Source: Gaiellasilicea sp963850995 (GTDB lineage Bacteria; Actinomycetota; Thermoleophilia; Gaiellales; Gaiellaceae). Taken from it: 64,000 bases of DNA. Position 1 is the stretch's first letter. Every line of letters begins with the position of its first letter. Shown one piece after another: positions 54,698-62,792 of the stretch. The translations under genes were made by a program, and so were the position numbers. The stretch covers positions 248,001 to 312,000 of the forward strand of contig CAWKNQ010000004.1 in assembly GCA_963850995.1 (NCBI GenBank), given 5' to 3'. Below the pieces are notes generated by a model that saw only the letters and a list, made by a program, of their open reading frames with translations, ran no database searches and was not told the DNA's origin.

Positions 54698-56336
54698 CGT
54701 CGAGCGGGCGCCGCAGCCGGCGCCGCCGCACGTGCCCACCTGGCAGCGCGGCCGGGTCGCAAGCTGGCTCGTCACCGTCGACCACAAGCGAATCGGCATC
54801 CTCTACATCGTCACGTCCGGGCTCTTCTTCCTCGCCGGCGGCCTGATGGCGGTCCTGATGAGGACGCAGCTCGCCCAGGCGAACAACGACGTGGTCACGG
54901 GCGACTCGTACAACGAGGTCATGACGATGCACGGCACGACGATGGTCTTCCTCGTCGTCGTGCCGATCCTCGCCGGGTTCGGCAACTTCCTCGTCCCGCT
55001 CATGATCGGCGCACGCGACATGGCGTTCCCACGCCTGAACGCCATGTCGTACTGGCTCTTCCTCTTCGGCGGGATCGTGCTCCTGCTCTCCTTCTTCGCC
55101 GAGGGCGGGGCGGCGAAGTCGGGCTGGACGTCCTATCCGCCGCTCTCGGTCCAGTCGGAGGGCAACGGCCAGGACCTCTGGATCCTCTCGCTCCACATCC
55201 TCACCCTCTCGTCGCTCGCAGGCGCGATCAACTTCGTCGTCACGATCCTGAACATGCGCACGCGCGGGATGACCTGGACGCGCATGCCGCTCTTCATCTG
55301 GGCGATCGGGACCTACGCCGTCCTACTCGTGATGGTGCTGCCGACGCTCTCGGCGGGACTGACGATGCTGCTCACCGACCGGCAGGGCTGGACGGACTTC
55401 TTCAACCCCGGGGAGGGTGGCAGCGCGGTGCTCTACCAGCACGCCTTCTGGTTCTTCGGGCACCCCGAGGTCTACATCATGGTGCTGCCCGTCTTCGGGA
55501 TGATCTCCGAGATCATCCCGGTGTTCGCGCGGAAGCCGATCTTCGGCTACTACGCGGTCGCCTTCTCGACCGCGGGGATCGCGTTCTTCTCGATGCTCGT
55601 CTGGGCGCACCACATGTTCACGGTCGGGATGCCGAGCGTCCTGAACGTGTTCTTCATGATCTCCTCGATGGTGATCGCGGTGCCGACGGGTGTGAAGATC
55701 TTCAACTGGCTCGCGACGCTCTGGCGCGGCAACATCCACTTCGACACGCCGATGCTGTTCGCGCTCGGCTTCCTCTCCGTCTTCACGATCGGTGGGCTCT
55801 CCGGGATCTTCCTCGCCGCGTTCCCGATCGACTGGCAGGTGCAGGACACGTACTACGTCGTCGCGCACTTCCACTACGTCCTCTTCGGCGGCTCGGTGCT
55901 CGGGATCCTCGGCGGGCTGCACTACTGGTGGCCGAAGATGTTCGGGCGGATGCTGAACGAGCGGCTCGGCAAGCTCACGTTCTGGCTCGTCTTCATCGGC
56001 TTCAACGTGACGTTCTTCCCGCAGCACATGCTCGGCCTGCTCGGGATGCCGCGCCGGATCTATACGTACTCCGAAGGCGGCCTCTGGGAGGCGTACAACC
56101 TGATCTCGTCGATCGGCTCGTACGTGATGGGGCTCGGGATCCTCGTCCTCCTCTGGAACATCTGGCGCTCGCGGAAAGGCAAGCGGGCCGGGAACGACCC
56201 CTGGCTCGGCGACACGCTCGAGTGGTACACGACCTCGCCGCCGCCCGCGCACAACTTCGACACCGTCCCGTACGTGACGAGCGCGCGGCCGTTGTACGAC
56301 CTGCGCCGGCGGCTCCAGGAGCGCGGTGAGCTCTAG
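54687..56336 (+). CDS. ctaD: Cytochrome c oxidase subunit I
   Basis: A 549-residue heme-copper oxidase subunit I with twelve helices. Low-spin heme ligand in MTMHGTTMVFLVVVP, the Cu-B/Tyr cross-link motif QHAFWFFGHPEVYIMVLPVFG (K-channel tyrosine present), WAHHMFTVGMP (Cu-B histidines), and AHFHYVLFGG near the heme a3 ligand. A D-channel aspartate is in GARDMAFPRLNAMS, so this is an A1-type oxidase. GTG at 54687 overlaps ctaC. Subunit III (ctaE) is not next to it and is not in the window. Confidence 0.97.
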   Translation: MAVDVERAPQPAPPHVPTWQRGRVASWLVTVDHKRIGILYIVTSGLFFLAGGLMAVLMRTQLAQANNDVVTGDSYNEVMTMHGTTMVFLVVVPILAGFGNFLVPLMIGARDMAFPRLNAMSYWLFLFGGIVLLLSFFAEGGAAKSGWTSYPPLSVQSEGNGQDLWILSLHILTLSSLAGAINFVVTILNMRTRGMTWTRMPLFIWAIGTYAVLLVMVLPTLSAGLTMLLTDRQGWTDFFNPGEGGSAVLYQHAFWFFGHPEVYIMVLPVFGMISEIIPVFARKPIFGYYAVAFSTAGIAFFSMLVWAHHMFTVGMPSVLNVFFMISSMVIAVPTGVKIFNWLATLWRGNIHFDTPMLFALGFLSVFTIGGLSGIFLAAFPIDWQVQDTYYVVAHFHYVLFGGSVLGILGGLHYWWPKMFGRMLNERLGKLTFWLVFIGFNVTFFPQHMLGLLGMPRRIYTYSEGGLWEAYNLISSIGSYVMGLGILVLLWNIWRSRKGKRAGNDPWLGDTLEWYTTSPPPAHNFDTVPYVTSARPLYDLRRRLQERGEL

Positions 56337-57510
56337 CGCCCGCAGACCAGGACCGTGGCTGCAGCTCGCTGCCCTGCTGGGTGCTTTCGGCGCGCTGCTT
56401 GCCGTCGTCTCCGGGGCGCTCGGCCTCGGCCACGAGTACGTCTCCGCACTCGCTGCGCCGCCGCTCGTCGCGGTCGCGGTCGCGGCCTGGGTCGCCCACC
56501 GGCGCCTGCTCTGGCCGGCCTTCGCCGCCCTCTGCTTCTTCGGCGCGGCCGCGGCGGTCACTGCCGACGGCCTCCACGTCGTTCTCGCCTCGCTCTCGCT
56601 CGCGGCTGCACTCGTCTCCTGCGCCGCATGCTTCCGGGGCGAGCCGGTGCCCTCGGGACCGTGGCGCGACTACGTCACGCTGACGAAGCCGCGGATCATG
56701 ACGCTGTTGCTGCTGACGGGCGGCGCCGGCATGTTCGTCGGCGCGCAGGGCGTGCCCGACGGCGGCCTCTTCGTCGCCGCGATGACCGGCCTCGCGCTCG
56801 CCTGCGGCGGCGCCAGCGCGCTCAACCACGTGCTCGACGCCGACATCGACCGGCTGATGGGGAAGCGCACGGAGCGGCGCCCGGTCGCCGCGGGGCGCGT
56901 CCCGCCGACACGCGCGCTCGAGTTCGGGCTCGTCCTCTCGGCTCTCTCGTTCGTCCTGCTCGCGAGCGTCGTCAACACGCTCACGGCCGCGCTCGCGCTC
57001 GTCGGCAATCTCTTCTACGTCCTCGTCTACACCCGCTGGCTGAAGCGCTCGACGCCGCAGAACATCGTCATCGGCGGCGCCGCCGGAGCGGTGCCGCCCC
57101 TCGTCGGCTACGCGGCGGCGACCGGGAACCTCGGCCTGCCCGCGCTCTGGCTCTTCCTGATCGTCTTCCTCTGGACGCCGCCGCACTTCTGGGCGCTCGC
57201 GCTCCTGATCAAGGAGAGCTACGCGGCGGCCAAGATCCCGATGCTGCCGGTCGTTCGAGGCGAAGCGGAGACGACCCGCCAGATCGTCCTCTACAGCCTC
57301 GTCCTCGTTGGGTTCAGCACATGGGTGGGCCTGTGGCTTGGGCCTGTGTACACAGGTGCCGCCGTCATCCTCGGCGCCGTCTTCCTCGGGCTTGCATGGT
57401 CGGTCCGAAGAGAGCCGACTCGGCGGCACGCGGGGATCCTCTTCCACTACTCGCTGCTTTACCTGGCGCTGCTCTTCGTCGCGGCGGCCCTGGACCCGGT
57501 GCTCCTGTGA
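56326..57510 (+). CDS. ctaB: Protoheme IX farnesyltransferase with N-terminal membrane extension
   Basis: A 394-residue membrane prenyltransferase making heme O for the oxidase. The UbiA domain begins near residue 112 (WRDYVTLTKPRIMTLLLLTGG), with the first Asp-rich motif NHVLDADIDRLMGKRTERRP and the second around YTRWLKRSTPQNIVIGGAAGAVPPLVGY and WTPPHFWALALLIKESYAAAKIPMLPVV. About 110 residues before it hold four extra helices not present in standard CtaB (about 290 aa). Their nature is unclear; they may be a remnant of a CtaA-like or small oxidase-subunit module. GTG at 56326 overlaps the ctaD stop by 11 nt. Confidence 0.94.
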   Translation: MSSSARRPGPWLQLAALLGAFGALLAVVSGALGLGHEYVSALAAPPLVAVAVAAWVAHRRLLWPAFAALCFFGAAAAVTADGLHVVLASLSLAAALVSCAACFRGEPVPSGPWRDYVTLTKPRIMTLLLLTGGAGMFVGAQGVPDGGLFVAAMTGLALACGGASALNHVLDADIDRLMGKRTERRPVAAGRVPPTRALEFGLVLSALSFVLLASVVNTLTAALALVGNLFYVLVYTRWLKRSTPQNIVIGGAAGAVPPLVGYAAATGNLGLPALWLFLIVFLWTPPHFWALALLIKESYAAAKIPMLPVVRGEAETTRQIVLYSLVLVGFSTWVGLWLGPVYTGAAVILGAVFLGLAWSVRREPTRRHAGILFHYSLLYLALLFVAAALDPVLL

Positions 57511-57632
57511 CCGACATGACACCCGAGCTCGAGCGGAAGAACCTCGTCCTGGGCTGGACGCTCTTCGCGATCTTCGTGCTCCTCTTCGCCGGCACCTTCG
57601 CGATCGCGCTCCTCTACCTGGCCATCGACTGA
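57507..57632 (+). CDS. 41-aa single-TM membrane protein in the oxidase operon
   Basis: A short gene in the frame of no larger protein: GTG at 57507 overlaps the ctaB stop as GTGA, and the TGA at 57630-57632 overlaps the next gene's start. The product begins VTDMTPELERKNLVLGW and has one hydrophobic helix (TLFAIFVLLFAGTFAIALLYLAI) ending in D. Charge (acidic N terminus, single helix) and position resemble small accessory subunits of heme-copper oxidases or assembly peptides. I cannot assign a named family. Both tight overlaps argue that it is translated. Confidence 0.75.
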   Translation: MTDMTPELERKNLVLGWTLFAIFVLLFAGTFAIALLYLAID

Positions 57633-58735
57633 CGATCTTCCTGGCCCAGCCGGAGTCGCCGCCGCCCGGAATCCGGCTGGCGGTCAAGGATCTCTTCGAC
57701 ACCGCGGGACTCGAAACGACGTACGGCTCGGCCGTCTTCGCCGGGCACGTGCCGACGGAGACCGCCGCCGCGGTGCGCCTGCTCGAAGAGGCGGGCTACG
57801 CGACCGTCGGCAAGACGAACCTGCACGAGTTCGCCTACGGCACGACCTCCGAGAACCCGCACTTCGGCGACGTCCCGAATCCACGCTTCCCGGGCCGCGT
57901 CGCCGGCGGCTCGAGCGGCGGCTCGGCGGCCGCGCTGGCGGCGGGCCTCGCAGACGCCGCCCTGGGAACAGACTCCGCGGGCTCGATCCGGATCCCGGCC
58001 GCCTGCTGCGGCGTCGTCGGCCACAAGCCGACACACGGGCTTGTCCCACTTGACGGCTGCTGGCCGCTCGCAGCGAGCTACGACGTCGCCGGCCCGCTCG
58101 CCCAGGACGTCGAGAGCTGCGAGGCGATGCTCGGCGTCCTCGCTCCGGGATACCAGCCGCGCGCGCTCGAGTCGCTCGAGGAACTGGAGGTCGGCGTCGC
58201 CTGGACGGAGCTCGCCGACCCGCTCGTCCGCGAGCGCGTCGAGGCCGCCGTCGCGCGCTTCCCGCACCGCCGCCCGGTCGAGCTGCCGCTCGTCCCGAAC
58301 GAGACGTACGCGCTCTTCATGCGCGAGGTGGCAGGCGTCCACCGCGAGCTCTTCGCCGAGAACGCGGACGCCTACGGCGAGGACGTCCGGCTCAAGGTGG
58401 AGAAGTGCCTCGCCGTGCGCGACGCCGAGGTCGAGCGGGCAGTGCGCCTGCGCAACGAGTACCGAGAGCAGGCCGAGGAGGCGCTCGACGGGCTCGACCT
58501 CGTCCTCACCCCGACCCTGCCGATCGTCCCGCCGCCGCTCAGGCGCGGCGTCGCACCGGGCGACCTCGACGTGCGTGAGGCGCTGATCCGCTTCACCTAC
58601 CCGTTCTCCGCGCTCGGCTGGCCCGCGCTCGCGCTCCCCTGCGGTGAGGCGGAGGACGGCCTGCCCGCGTCGCTCCAGATCGCCGGCCGGACCGGTGACG
58701 ACGCGCTCGTCCTCGCAGCCGGTCGCCTCCTGTGA
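57629..58735 (+). CDS. Amidase (GatA/amidase-signature family) with probable CTG start
   Basis: A 368-residue amidase-signature hydrolase. The catalytic Ser-cisSer-Lys triad is intact: Lys in GIRLAVKDLFDTAG, Ser in GGSSGGSAAALAAG and the nucleophile in LGTDSAGSIRIPAACCGVVGHKPTHG. The N terminus is short compared with GatA (about 480 aa), so it is an independent amidase, not the transamidosome subunit. No ATG, GTG or TTG exists in frame before the conserved start; CTG at 57629 overlaps the preceding stop as CTGA, like the other junctions here. The next gene begins with GTGA overlap (58732-58735). The substrate is unknown. Confidence 0.88.
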   Translation: MTIFLAQPESPPPGIRLAVKDLFDTAGLETTYGSAVFAGHVPTETAAAVRLLEEAGYATVGKTNLHEFAYGTTSENPHFGDVPNPRFPGRVAGGSSGGSAAALAAGLADAALGTDSAGSIRIPAACCGVVGHKPTHGLVPLDGCWPLAASYDVAGPLAQDVESCEAMLGVLAPGYQPRALESLEELEVGVAWTELADPLVRERVEAAVARFPHRRPVELPLVPNETYALFMREVAGVHRELFAENADAYGEDVRLKVEKCLAVRDAEVERAVRLRNEYREQAEEALDGLDLVLTPTLPIVPPPLRRGVAPGDLDVREALIRFTYPFSALGWPALALPCGEAEDGLPASLQIAGRTGDDALVLAAGRLL

Positions 58736-59400
58736 GCCCGGACCTCGCCTTCGCCCTCTCGCTCGCCGACGACGCCGACAGACTGACGCTCGCACGTTTT
58801 CGCGCCCACGACCTCCATGTCGAGACGAAGCCCGACCTGACGCCGGTCACCGAGGCCGACCGAGCTGTCGAGACGGCACTCCGCGAGCGGCTGGCGCGGG
58901 AACGCCCGGACGAAGCCGTGCTCGGCGAGGAGGAAGGCGGTACCGACGCGAGCGGCTGGATCCTCGATCCGATCGACGGCACGCGGAACTACACGCGCGG
59001 GATTCCGGTCTGGGCGACGCAGATCGCGTACGCCGACCGGATCGCCGTCGTCTCGGCGCCGTCCCTCGGCCGCCGCTGGTGGGCGGAGCGCGGCGCGGGA
59101 GCCTACGCAAACGGTGAGCGCATTCACGTCTCGCAAATCGAGCGGATCGAGGACGCGACAGTCCTTGTGCGGGCGCGACAGCCTCCGCGCCTCGTCGAAC
59201 GCGCCTGGCACGTGCGCGGCTTCGGCGACTTCTGGGCACACATGCTCGTCGCGGAGGGCGCCGCCGAGGTCGCCGTCGACGCCCCGGGCCTCGCGATCTG
59301 GGACTGGGCGCCGATGAAGATCATCGTCGAGGAGGCCGGCGGCCGCCACGAGGAGTCTGTCTCGTGGAACGGGCGGCTCGACGTCAGCGGGCTGCGCTGA
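58732..59400 (+). CDS. Inositol-monophosphatase-family phosphatase, HisN-like
   Basis: A 222-residue Mg2+-dependent phosphatase of the IMPase/FIG superfamily. Metal motifs are EADRAVETAL, GEEEGG and WILDPIDGTRNYTRGIPVWAT, and the C-terminal DxxP-like block WDWAPMKIIVEEAGGR. The G-T-R-N-Y-x-R-G-I-P variant and W-D-W are typical of actinobacterial HisN histidinol-phosphatases, so histidinol phosphate is the likeliest substrate; other sugar phosphates cannot be excluded. It is about 35 residues shorter than most HisN proteins through a trimmed middle loop. It is coupled to the amidase gene (GTGA) and ends overlapping convergent opcA by 17 nt. Confidence 0.85.
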   Translation: MSPDLAFALSLADDADRLTLARFRAHDLHVETKPDLTPVTEADRAVETALRERLARERPDEAVLGEEEGGTDASGWILDPIDGTRNYTRGIPVWATQIAYADRIAVVSAPSLGRRWWAERGAGAYANGERIHVSQIERIEDATVLVRARQPPRLVERAWHVRGFGDFWAHMLVAEGAAEVAVDAPGLAIWDWAPMKIIVEEAGGRHEESVSWNGRLDVSGLR

Positions 59401-60226
59401 CCGAAGCCTCGTAGACCGGGTCACGGCCGAAGACGTCGAGCTCGGCGGAGAGCAGGTCGCTCGCGCTCGGCAGGCCGCCCCGCGGCGGGTCGACCGGCTC
59501 ACCGTCGACGAGGACGCGCTCGAGCTCTGCGGCGGAACGGTGGGTGAGCGTCAGCCTCGTCCCGAGCCGGGAGCGGAGCCAGCCGGCGAGCAGAAGCGCG
59601 TCGGCCTTCGGGCCGGTGACCGAGATTCGCTTCGCGTCCGCAATCCCCGGCCAGAGCGCGGCGAGGCGGGCACGCCACGGAAGGCCGCGGCCCCACGCGA
59701 TGTCCGAGACGGCGATCCGGTCGAAGAGCTTCGCGAGCTGAGCGTAGGCCTTCGGCAGCCCGCGCCACTCGCCGGAGTCGACGACGAGTCGGTCGCAGAC
59801 GTCGACGAGCTGCTCGAGCTCCGGCTTTCCCCACGGCGGCAACCCGCGCCAGCGGCAGAAGGTCGGCAGGTCGGAGATCAGGAGCGGCTGCACGATCGAC
59901 GCCGGCGCCCGGGCTCGCGCGCCGCCGATCCTGAGCTCGATCACCTCGGAGCAGACCTCCCGTGTGACACCGGGCATCGCGAAGCAGCGCATCGACACGG
60001 ACACGTCGACCCCGTCGGCGCGGCGCGGCTCCGGCAGGAGCAGGATCGTCCTCGACGGGTGCCGCTCCTCGAGCCCCGCCAGAGTCCGCCGCGCGGCCGC
60101 GGCCCACGCCGGCGGCGCCCAGGCGACGTGTGTCATCACGCTCGTGCGCAGCTCGGGCTCGCCGTCCTCGGTCTCCTCCAGGCGAAGCTCCGCCAGCTGC
60201 CGCTCGACCTCGGCGCCGATGCTCAA
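59384..60226 (-). CDS. opcA: Glucose-6-phosphate dehydrogenase assembly protein OpcA
   Basis: A 280-residue allosteric or assembly partner of G6PDH as found in actinobacteria and cyanobacteria. It shows the OpcA order: a membrane-free N-terminal helix (SIGAEVERQLAELRLEE), TSVMTHVAWAPPAW (usual R-x-x-x-x-N-L variant region), HPSRTILLLPEPR, VCSEVIELRIGGARARAPASIVQPLLISDLPTFCRWRGLPPWG and a C-terminal domain (KRISVTGPKADALLLAGWLRSRLG). TTG at 60226 overlaps the zwf stop as TTGA. The frame open to 60361 overlaps zwf and is not conserved-looking. Confidence 0.93.
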   Translation of the reverse strand: MSIGAEVERQLAELRLEETEDGEPELRTSVMTHVAWAPPAWAAAARRTLAGLEERHPSRTILLLPEPRRADGVDVSVSMRCFAMPGVTREVCSEVIELRIGGARARAPASIVQPLLISDLPTFCRWRGLPPWGKPELEQLVDVCDRLVVDSGEWRGLPKAYAQLAKLFDRIAVSDIAWGRGLPWRARLAALWPGIADAKRISVTGPKADALLLAGWLRSRLGTRLTLTHRSAAELERVLVDGEPVDPPRGGLPSASDLLSAELDVFGRDPVYEASVSAAR

Positions 60227-61731
60227 TGGCGCCTCCAGCTCCGGCCGTCGCGGTGCACGAGCTCGTCGGCGCCGGAGGGCCCCCAGGTCCCGGCCGGGTA
60301 GTTCGGGAACGAGGGCCTGTCGCGGCGCCACGCTGCGACGATCGAGTCCACCAGCGCCCACTGCTCGTCGACCTCGTCGGCGCGCGTGAACAGGGTCGCA
60401 TCCCCCAGCATCGCGTCGAGGATCAGCCGCTCGTAGGCCTCCGGCAGCCCGGTTCGGAAGGCGCCGCCGTAGAGAAAGTCCATGTGCACGGTCCGGATCG
60501 ACATCCCGGCGCCCGGCACCTTCGCGCCGATCGCGAGCGAGACGCCCTCGTCCGGCTGCACGTGGATCAGAAGCACGTTCGGGCGCAACCCTTCGCCGGC
60601 GATCTCCGCGAAGGGCGGATGCGGAGCGCGCTGGAACTGGATCGCGATCGTCGTCTCGCGCCGCGGGAGCCGCTTCCCCGCCCGCACGTAGAACGGCGTG
60701 TCGGCCCAGCGCCAGTTGTCGACGTAGAGCTTGGCGGCGACGTACGTGTCGGTGTTGGAGCCGCTCGCAACGCCCTTCTCATCGCGGTAGCCCGGTACTT
60801 CCTCGCCCTCGACGAACCCAGGCCCGTACTGGCCACGAACGACCGACTTCGGCCCGGGCGTGTGCAGCGAGCGCAGAACCTTCACCTTCTCGTTTCGGAC
60901 CGAGTCGGCCGTGAAGTCGATCGGTGGCTCCATCGCGGTCAGGGCGACCAGCTGGAGCAGGTGGTTCTGGAAGATGTCCCGGATCGCGCCCGCCGACTCG
61001 TAGAAGCCCGCGCGGCCCTCGACGCCGATCGACTCGGCGACGGTGATCTGGACGTGGTCGATGAACTGGCGGTTCCAGATCGGCTCAAAGATGCCGTTCG
61101 CAAAGCGCAGCGCGAGCATGTTCTGCACCGTCTCCTTGCCGAGGTAGTGGTCGATCCGGAAGACCTCCTCCTCGGCGAAATGGGCGCTCAGGATCGCGTT
61201 CAGCGCGCGCGCCGAATCGCGATCGTGACCGAACGGCTTCTCGACGATCAGCCTCGTCCAGCCGTCGGCGCTGCGCCGCTCGCCGAGCTCGTTCACGATC
61301 GTCTCGAACGCGACCGGCGGGACGGCTAGGTAGTAGAGGCGGTTGCCGCCGGTGCCGCGCTTCTCGTCGAGGTCGCGCAGCGCCTCGACGACAGCGTCCT
61401 CGCCGCGATCGTCGGCGAAGTCGGTGGCGACATAGCGCATCCCGTCTGCGAGGTCGCGCCAGGCGTCGGCGCGCAGCTCGTCGCGGCCGTGCTCGGCAAC
61501 GCCCTTTTTCATGTCCGCGATCCACTGCTTCGTCGTCTGCTCGGTGCGCGCGACGCCGACGATGCCGAAGCGCTCGGGCAGGAGGCTGCGGACGGCGAGC
61601 GAGTAGAGCGCGGGGAAGAGCTTGCGTCGCGTCAGGTCGCCCGAGGCGCCGAAGATCACCAGCGCGCACGGGTCGGGCGTCCGTCGTAGCCGCAGCCCTT
61701 CGAGCAGCGGGTTCTCGTCCGTCGTGCTCAA
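60223..61731 (-). CDS. zwf: Glucose-6-phosphate 1-dehydrogenase
   Basis: A 502-residue enzyme oxidising glucose 6-phosphate to 6-phosphogluconolactone with NADP+. Coenzyme fingerprint ALVIFGASGDLTRRKLFPALY; substrate signature RIDHYLGKETVQNMLALRFAN, with the catalytic His in that block; EKPFGHDRDSARALN; and the C-terminal YVRAGKRLPRRETTIAIQF. TTG at 61731 overlaps the gnd stop as TTGA, and the protein then begins STTDENPLLEGLRLRRTPDPCALVIFG as in actinobacterial homologues. The frame open to 61917 lies over gnd and is spurious. It operates with OpcA, its downstream neighbour. Confidence 0.96.
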   Translation of the reverse strand: MSTTDENPLLEGLRLRRTPDPCALVIFGASGDLTRRKLFPALYSLAVRSLLPERFGIVGVARTEQTTKQWIADMKKGVAEHGRDELRADAWRDLADGMRYVATDFADDRGEDAVVEALRDLDEKRGTGGNRLYYLAVPPVAFETIVNELGERRSADGWTRLIVEKPFGHDRDSARALNAILSAHFAEEEVFRIDHYLGKETVQNMLALRFANGIFEPIWNRQFIDHVQITVAESIGVEGRAGFYESAGAIRDIFQNHLLQLVALTAMEPPIDFTADSVRNEKVKVLRSLHTPGPKSVVRGQYGPGFVEGEEVPGYRDEKGVASGSNTDTYVAAKLYVDNWRWADTPFYVRAGKRLPRRETTIAIQFQRAPHPPFAEIAGEGLRPNVLLIHVQPDEGVSLAIGAKVPGAGMSIRTVHMDFLYGGAFRTGLPEAYERLILDAMLGDATLFTRADEVDEQWALVDSIVAAWRRDRPSFPNYPAGTWGPSGADELVHRDGRSWRRH

Positions 61732-62627
61732 TGCTTCGCCGGCGCTTTCTTCGCCTCCTTGACCGCCTTCACGGCGTGGCCGCCAAACTGGTTGCGCAGC
61801 GCCGCTTGCACCTTCGCCGAGAAGTTGATCTCGCGGCGCGAGGCGAAGCGCGCATAGAGCGCGGCGCTGATCGCGGGCAGCGGCACGGCGTGGTCGATCG
61901 CTGCGTTGATCGTCCACCGCCCCTCCCCCGAGTCTTCGACGTACGGCGCGATCTGCTCGAGCTTGTCACCGTTCTGCACGAGCGCCTCGTGCAGCAGGTC
62001 GAGCAGCCAGGAACGGACGACCGAGCCATAGCGCCAGATCCCGGCGATCTCGGAGAGGTCGAGCTCGAACTCGCACTGGTTCAGCAGCTCGAAGCCCTCT
62101 GCATACGCCTGCATGAGGCCGTACTCGATCCCGTTGTGCACCATCTTCGTGAAGTGGCCGGCGCCGGGCGTGCCGACGTGCGCCCAGCCGTCCTCAGGCG
62201 CGAGCGCCTCGAAGATCGGCGTCAGCCGCTTCACCGGCGTCTTCAAGCCGCCGGCCATCAGGCAGAAGCCCACTTCGAGCCCCCAGATCCCGCCCGAGAC
62301 GCCGACGTCGACGAATGAGACCTTCTTCTTCTTCGCCTCGCCGTGCCGCCGCAGCGAGTCCTTGAAGTTGGAGTTGCCGCCGTCGACGATCGTATCGCCG
62401 GGCTCGAGGATTTTGAGCAGCTTCTGGAAGGTGTCCTCGGTGATCTCGCCCGACGGCACCATCAGCCAGACGTGCCGCGGTACATCGAGCTGCTTCGCGA
62501 GCCCTCCCAGCGACTTCGCCGTCGACTTCACCTTCGGGTCGTAGGTCTTGATCTCATGGCCGTGCTGCTCGAGCCGCTTCGTCATCCCCGAGCCCATCCG
62601 GCCGAGGCCCACCATTCCGAGTTGCAT
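61728..62627 (-). CDS. gnd: 6-phosphogluconate dehydrogenase, short NAD-type
   Basis: A 299-residue decarboxylating dehydrogenase giving ribulose 5-phosphate. Dinucleotide motif GMVGLGRMGSGMTKRL, substrate sequence IVDGGNSNFKDSLRR, VDVGVSGGIWGLEVGFCLMAGG, and the catalytic GAGHFTKMVHNGIEYGLMQAYAEGFELL (Lys and Asn as in GndA). The short length, lacking the tail helix domain of the 470-aa NADP form, matches the NAD-preferring Gnd class. ATG at 62627 is preceded by CTGGAAGGGGCACTG, the end of element B, which supplies the ribosome-binding site. It is followed by zwf (TTGA overlap). Confidence 0.95.
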   Translation of the reverse strand: MQLGMVGLGRMGSGMTKRLEQHGHEIKTYDPKVKSTAKSLGGLAKQLDVPRHVWLMVPSGEITEDTFQKLLKILEPGDTIVDGGNSNFKDSLRRHGEAKKKKVSFVDVGVSGGIWGLEVGFCLMAGGLKTPVKRLTPIFEALAPEDGWAHVGTPGAGHFTKMVHNGIEYGLMQAYAEGFELLNQCEFELDLSEIAGIWRYGSVVRSWLLDLLHEALVQNGDKLEQIAPYVEDSGEGRWTINAAIDHAVPLPAISAALYARFASRREINFSAKVQAALRNQFGGHAVKAVKEAKKAPAKH

Positions 62628-62628
62628 C

Positions 62629-62792
62629 AGTGCCCCTTCCAGTAACGATTTCGCGGCTCTGGCGAGTGCCCAGGGCCGTCAGGCAAGGACGCAGGGAGTG
62701 CCAATATGCGGGCATATTGGCGCGACTGAGGACGCCGCATGACGGTTCTGGGCGCCGCCAGAGGCGCACTAATTGTTGCTGGAAGGGGCACT
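62629..62792. repeat. Long inverted-repeat element B (164 bp) with conserved core
   Basis: Ends AGTGCCCCTTCCAG (62629-62642) and CTGGAAGGGGCACT (62779-62792) are perfect complements, identical to element C. The arms pair (CTCTGGCG ... with CGCCAGAG; GCCGTCA with TGACGGT). The centre is a hairpin CCAATATGC/GCATATTGG (62701-62709/62712-62720), flanked by AAGGACGCAGGGAG (62685-62698) and CGACTGAGGACGC (62723-62735), identical to element A. It lies between pgi and gnd; the pgi stop codon and last seven or so codons are inside it. Confidence 0.82.
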
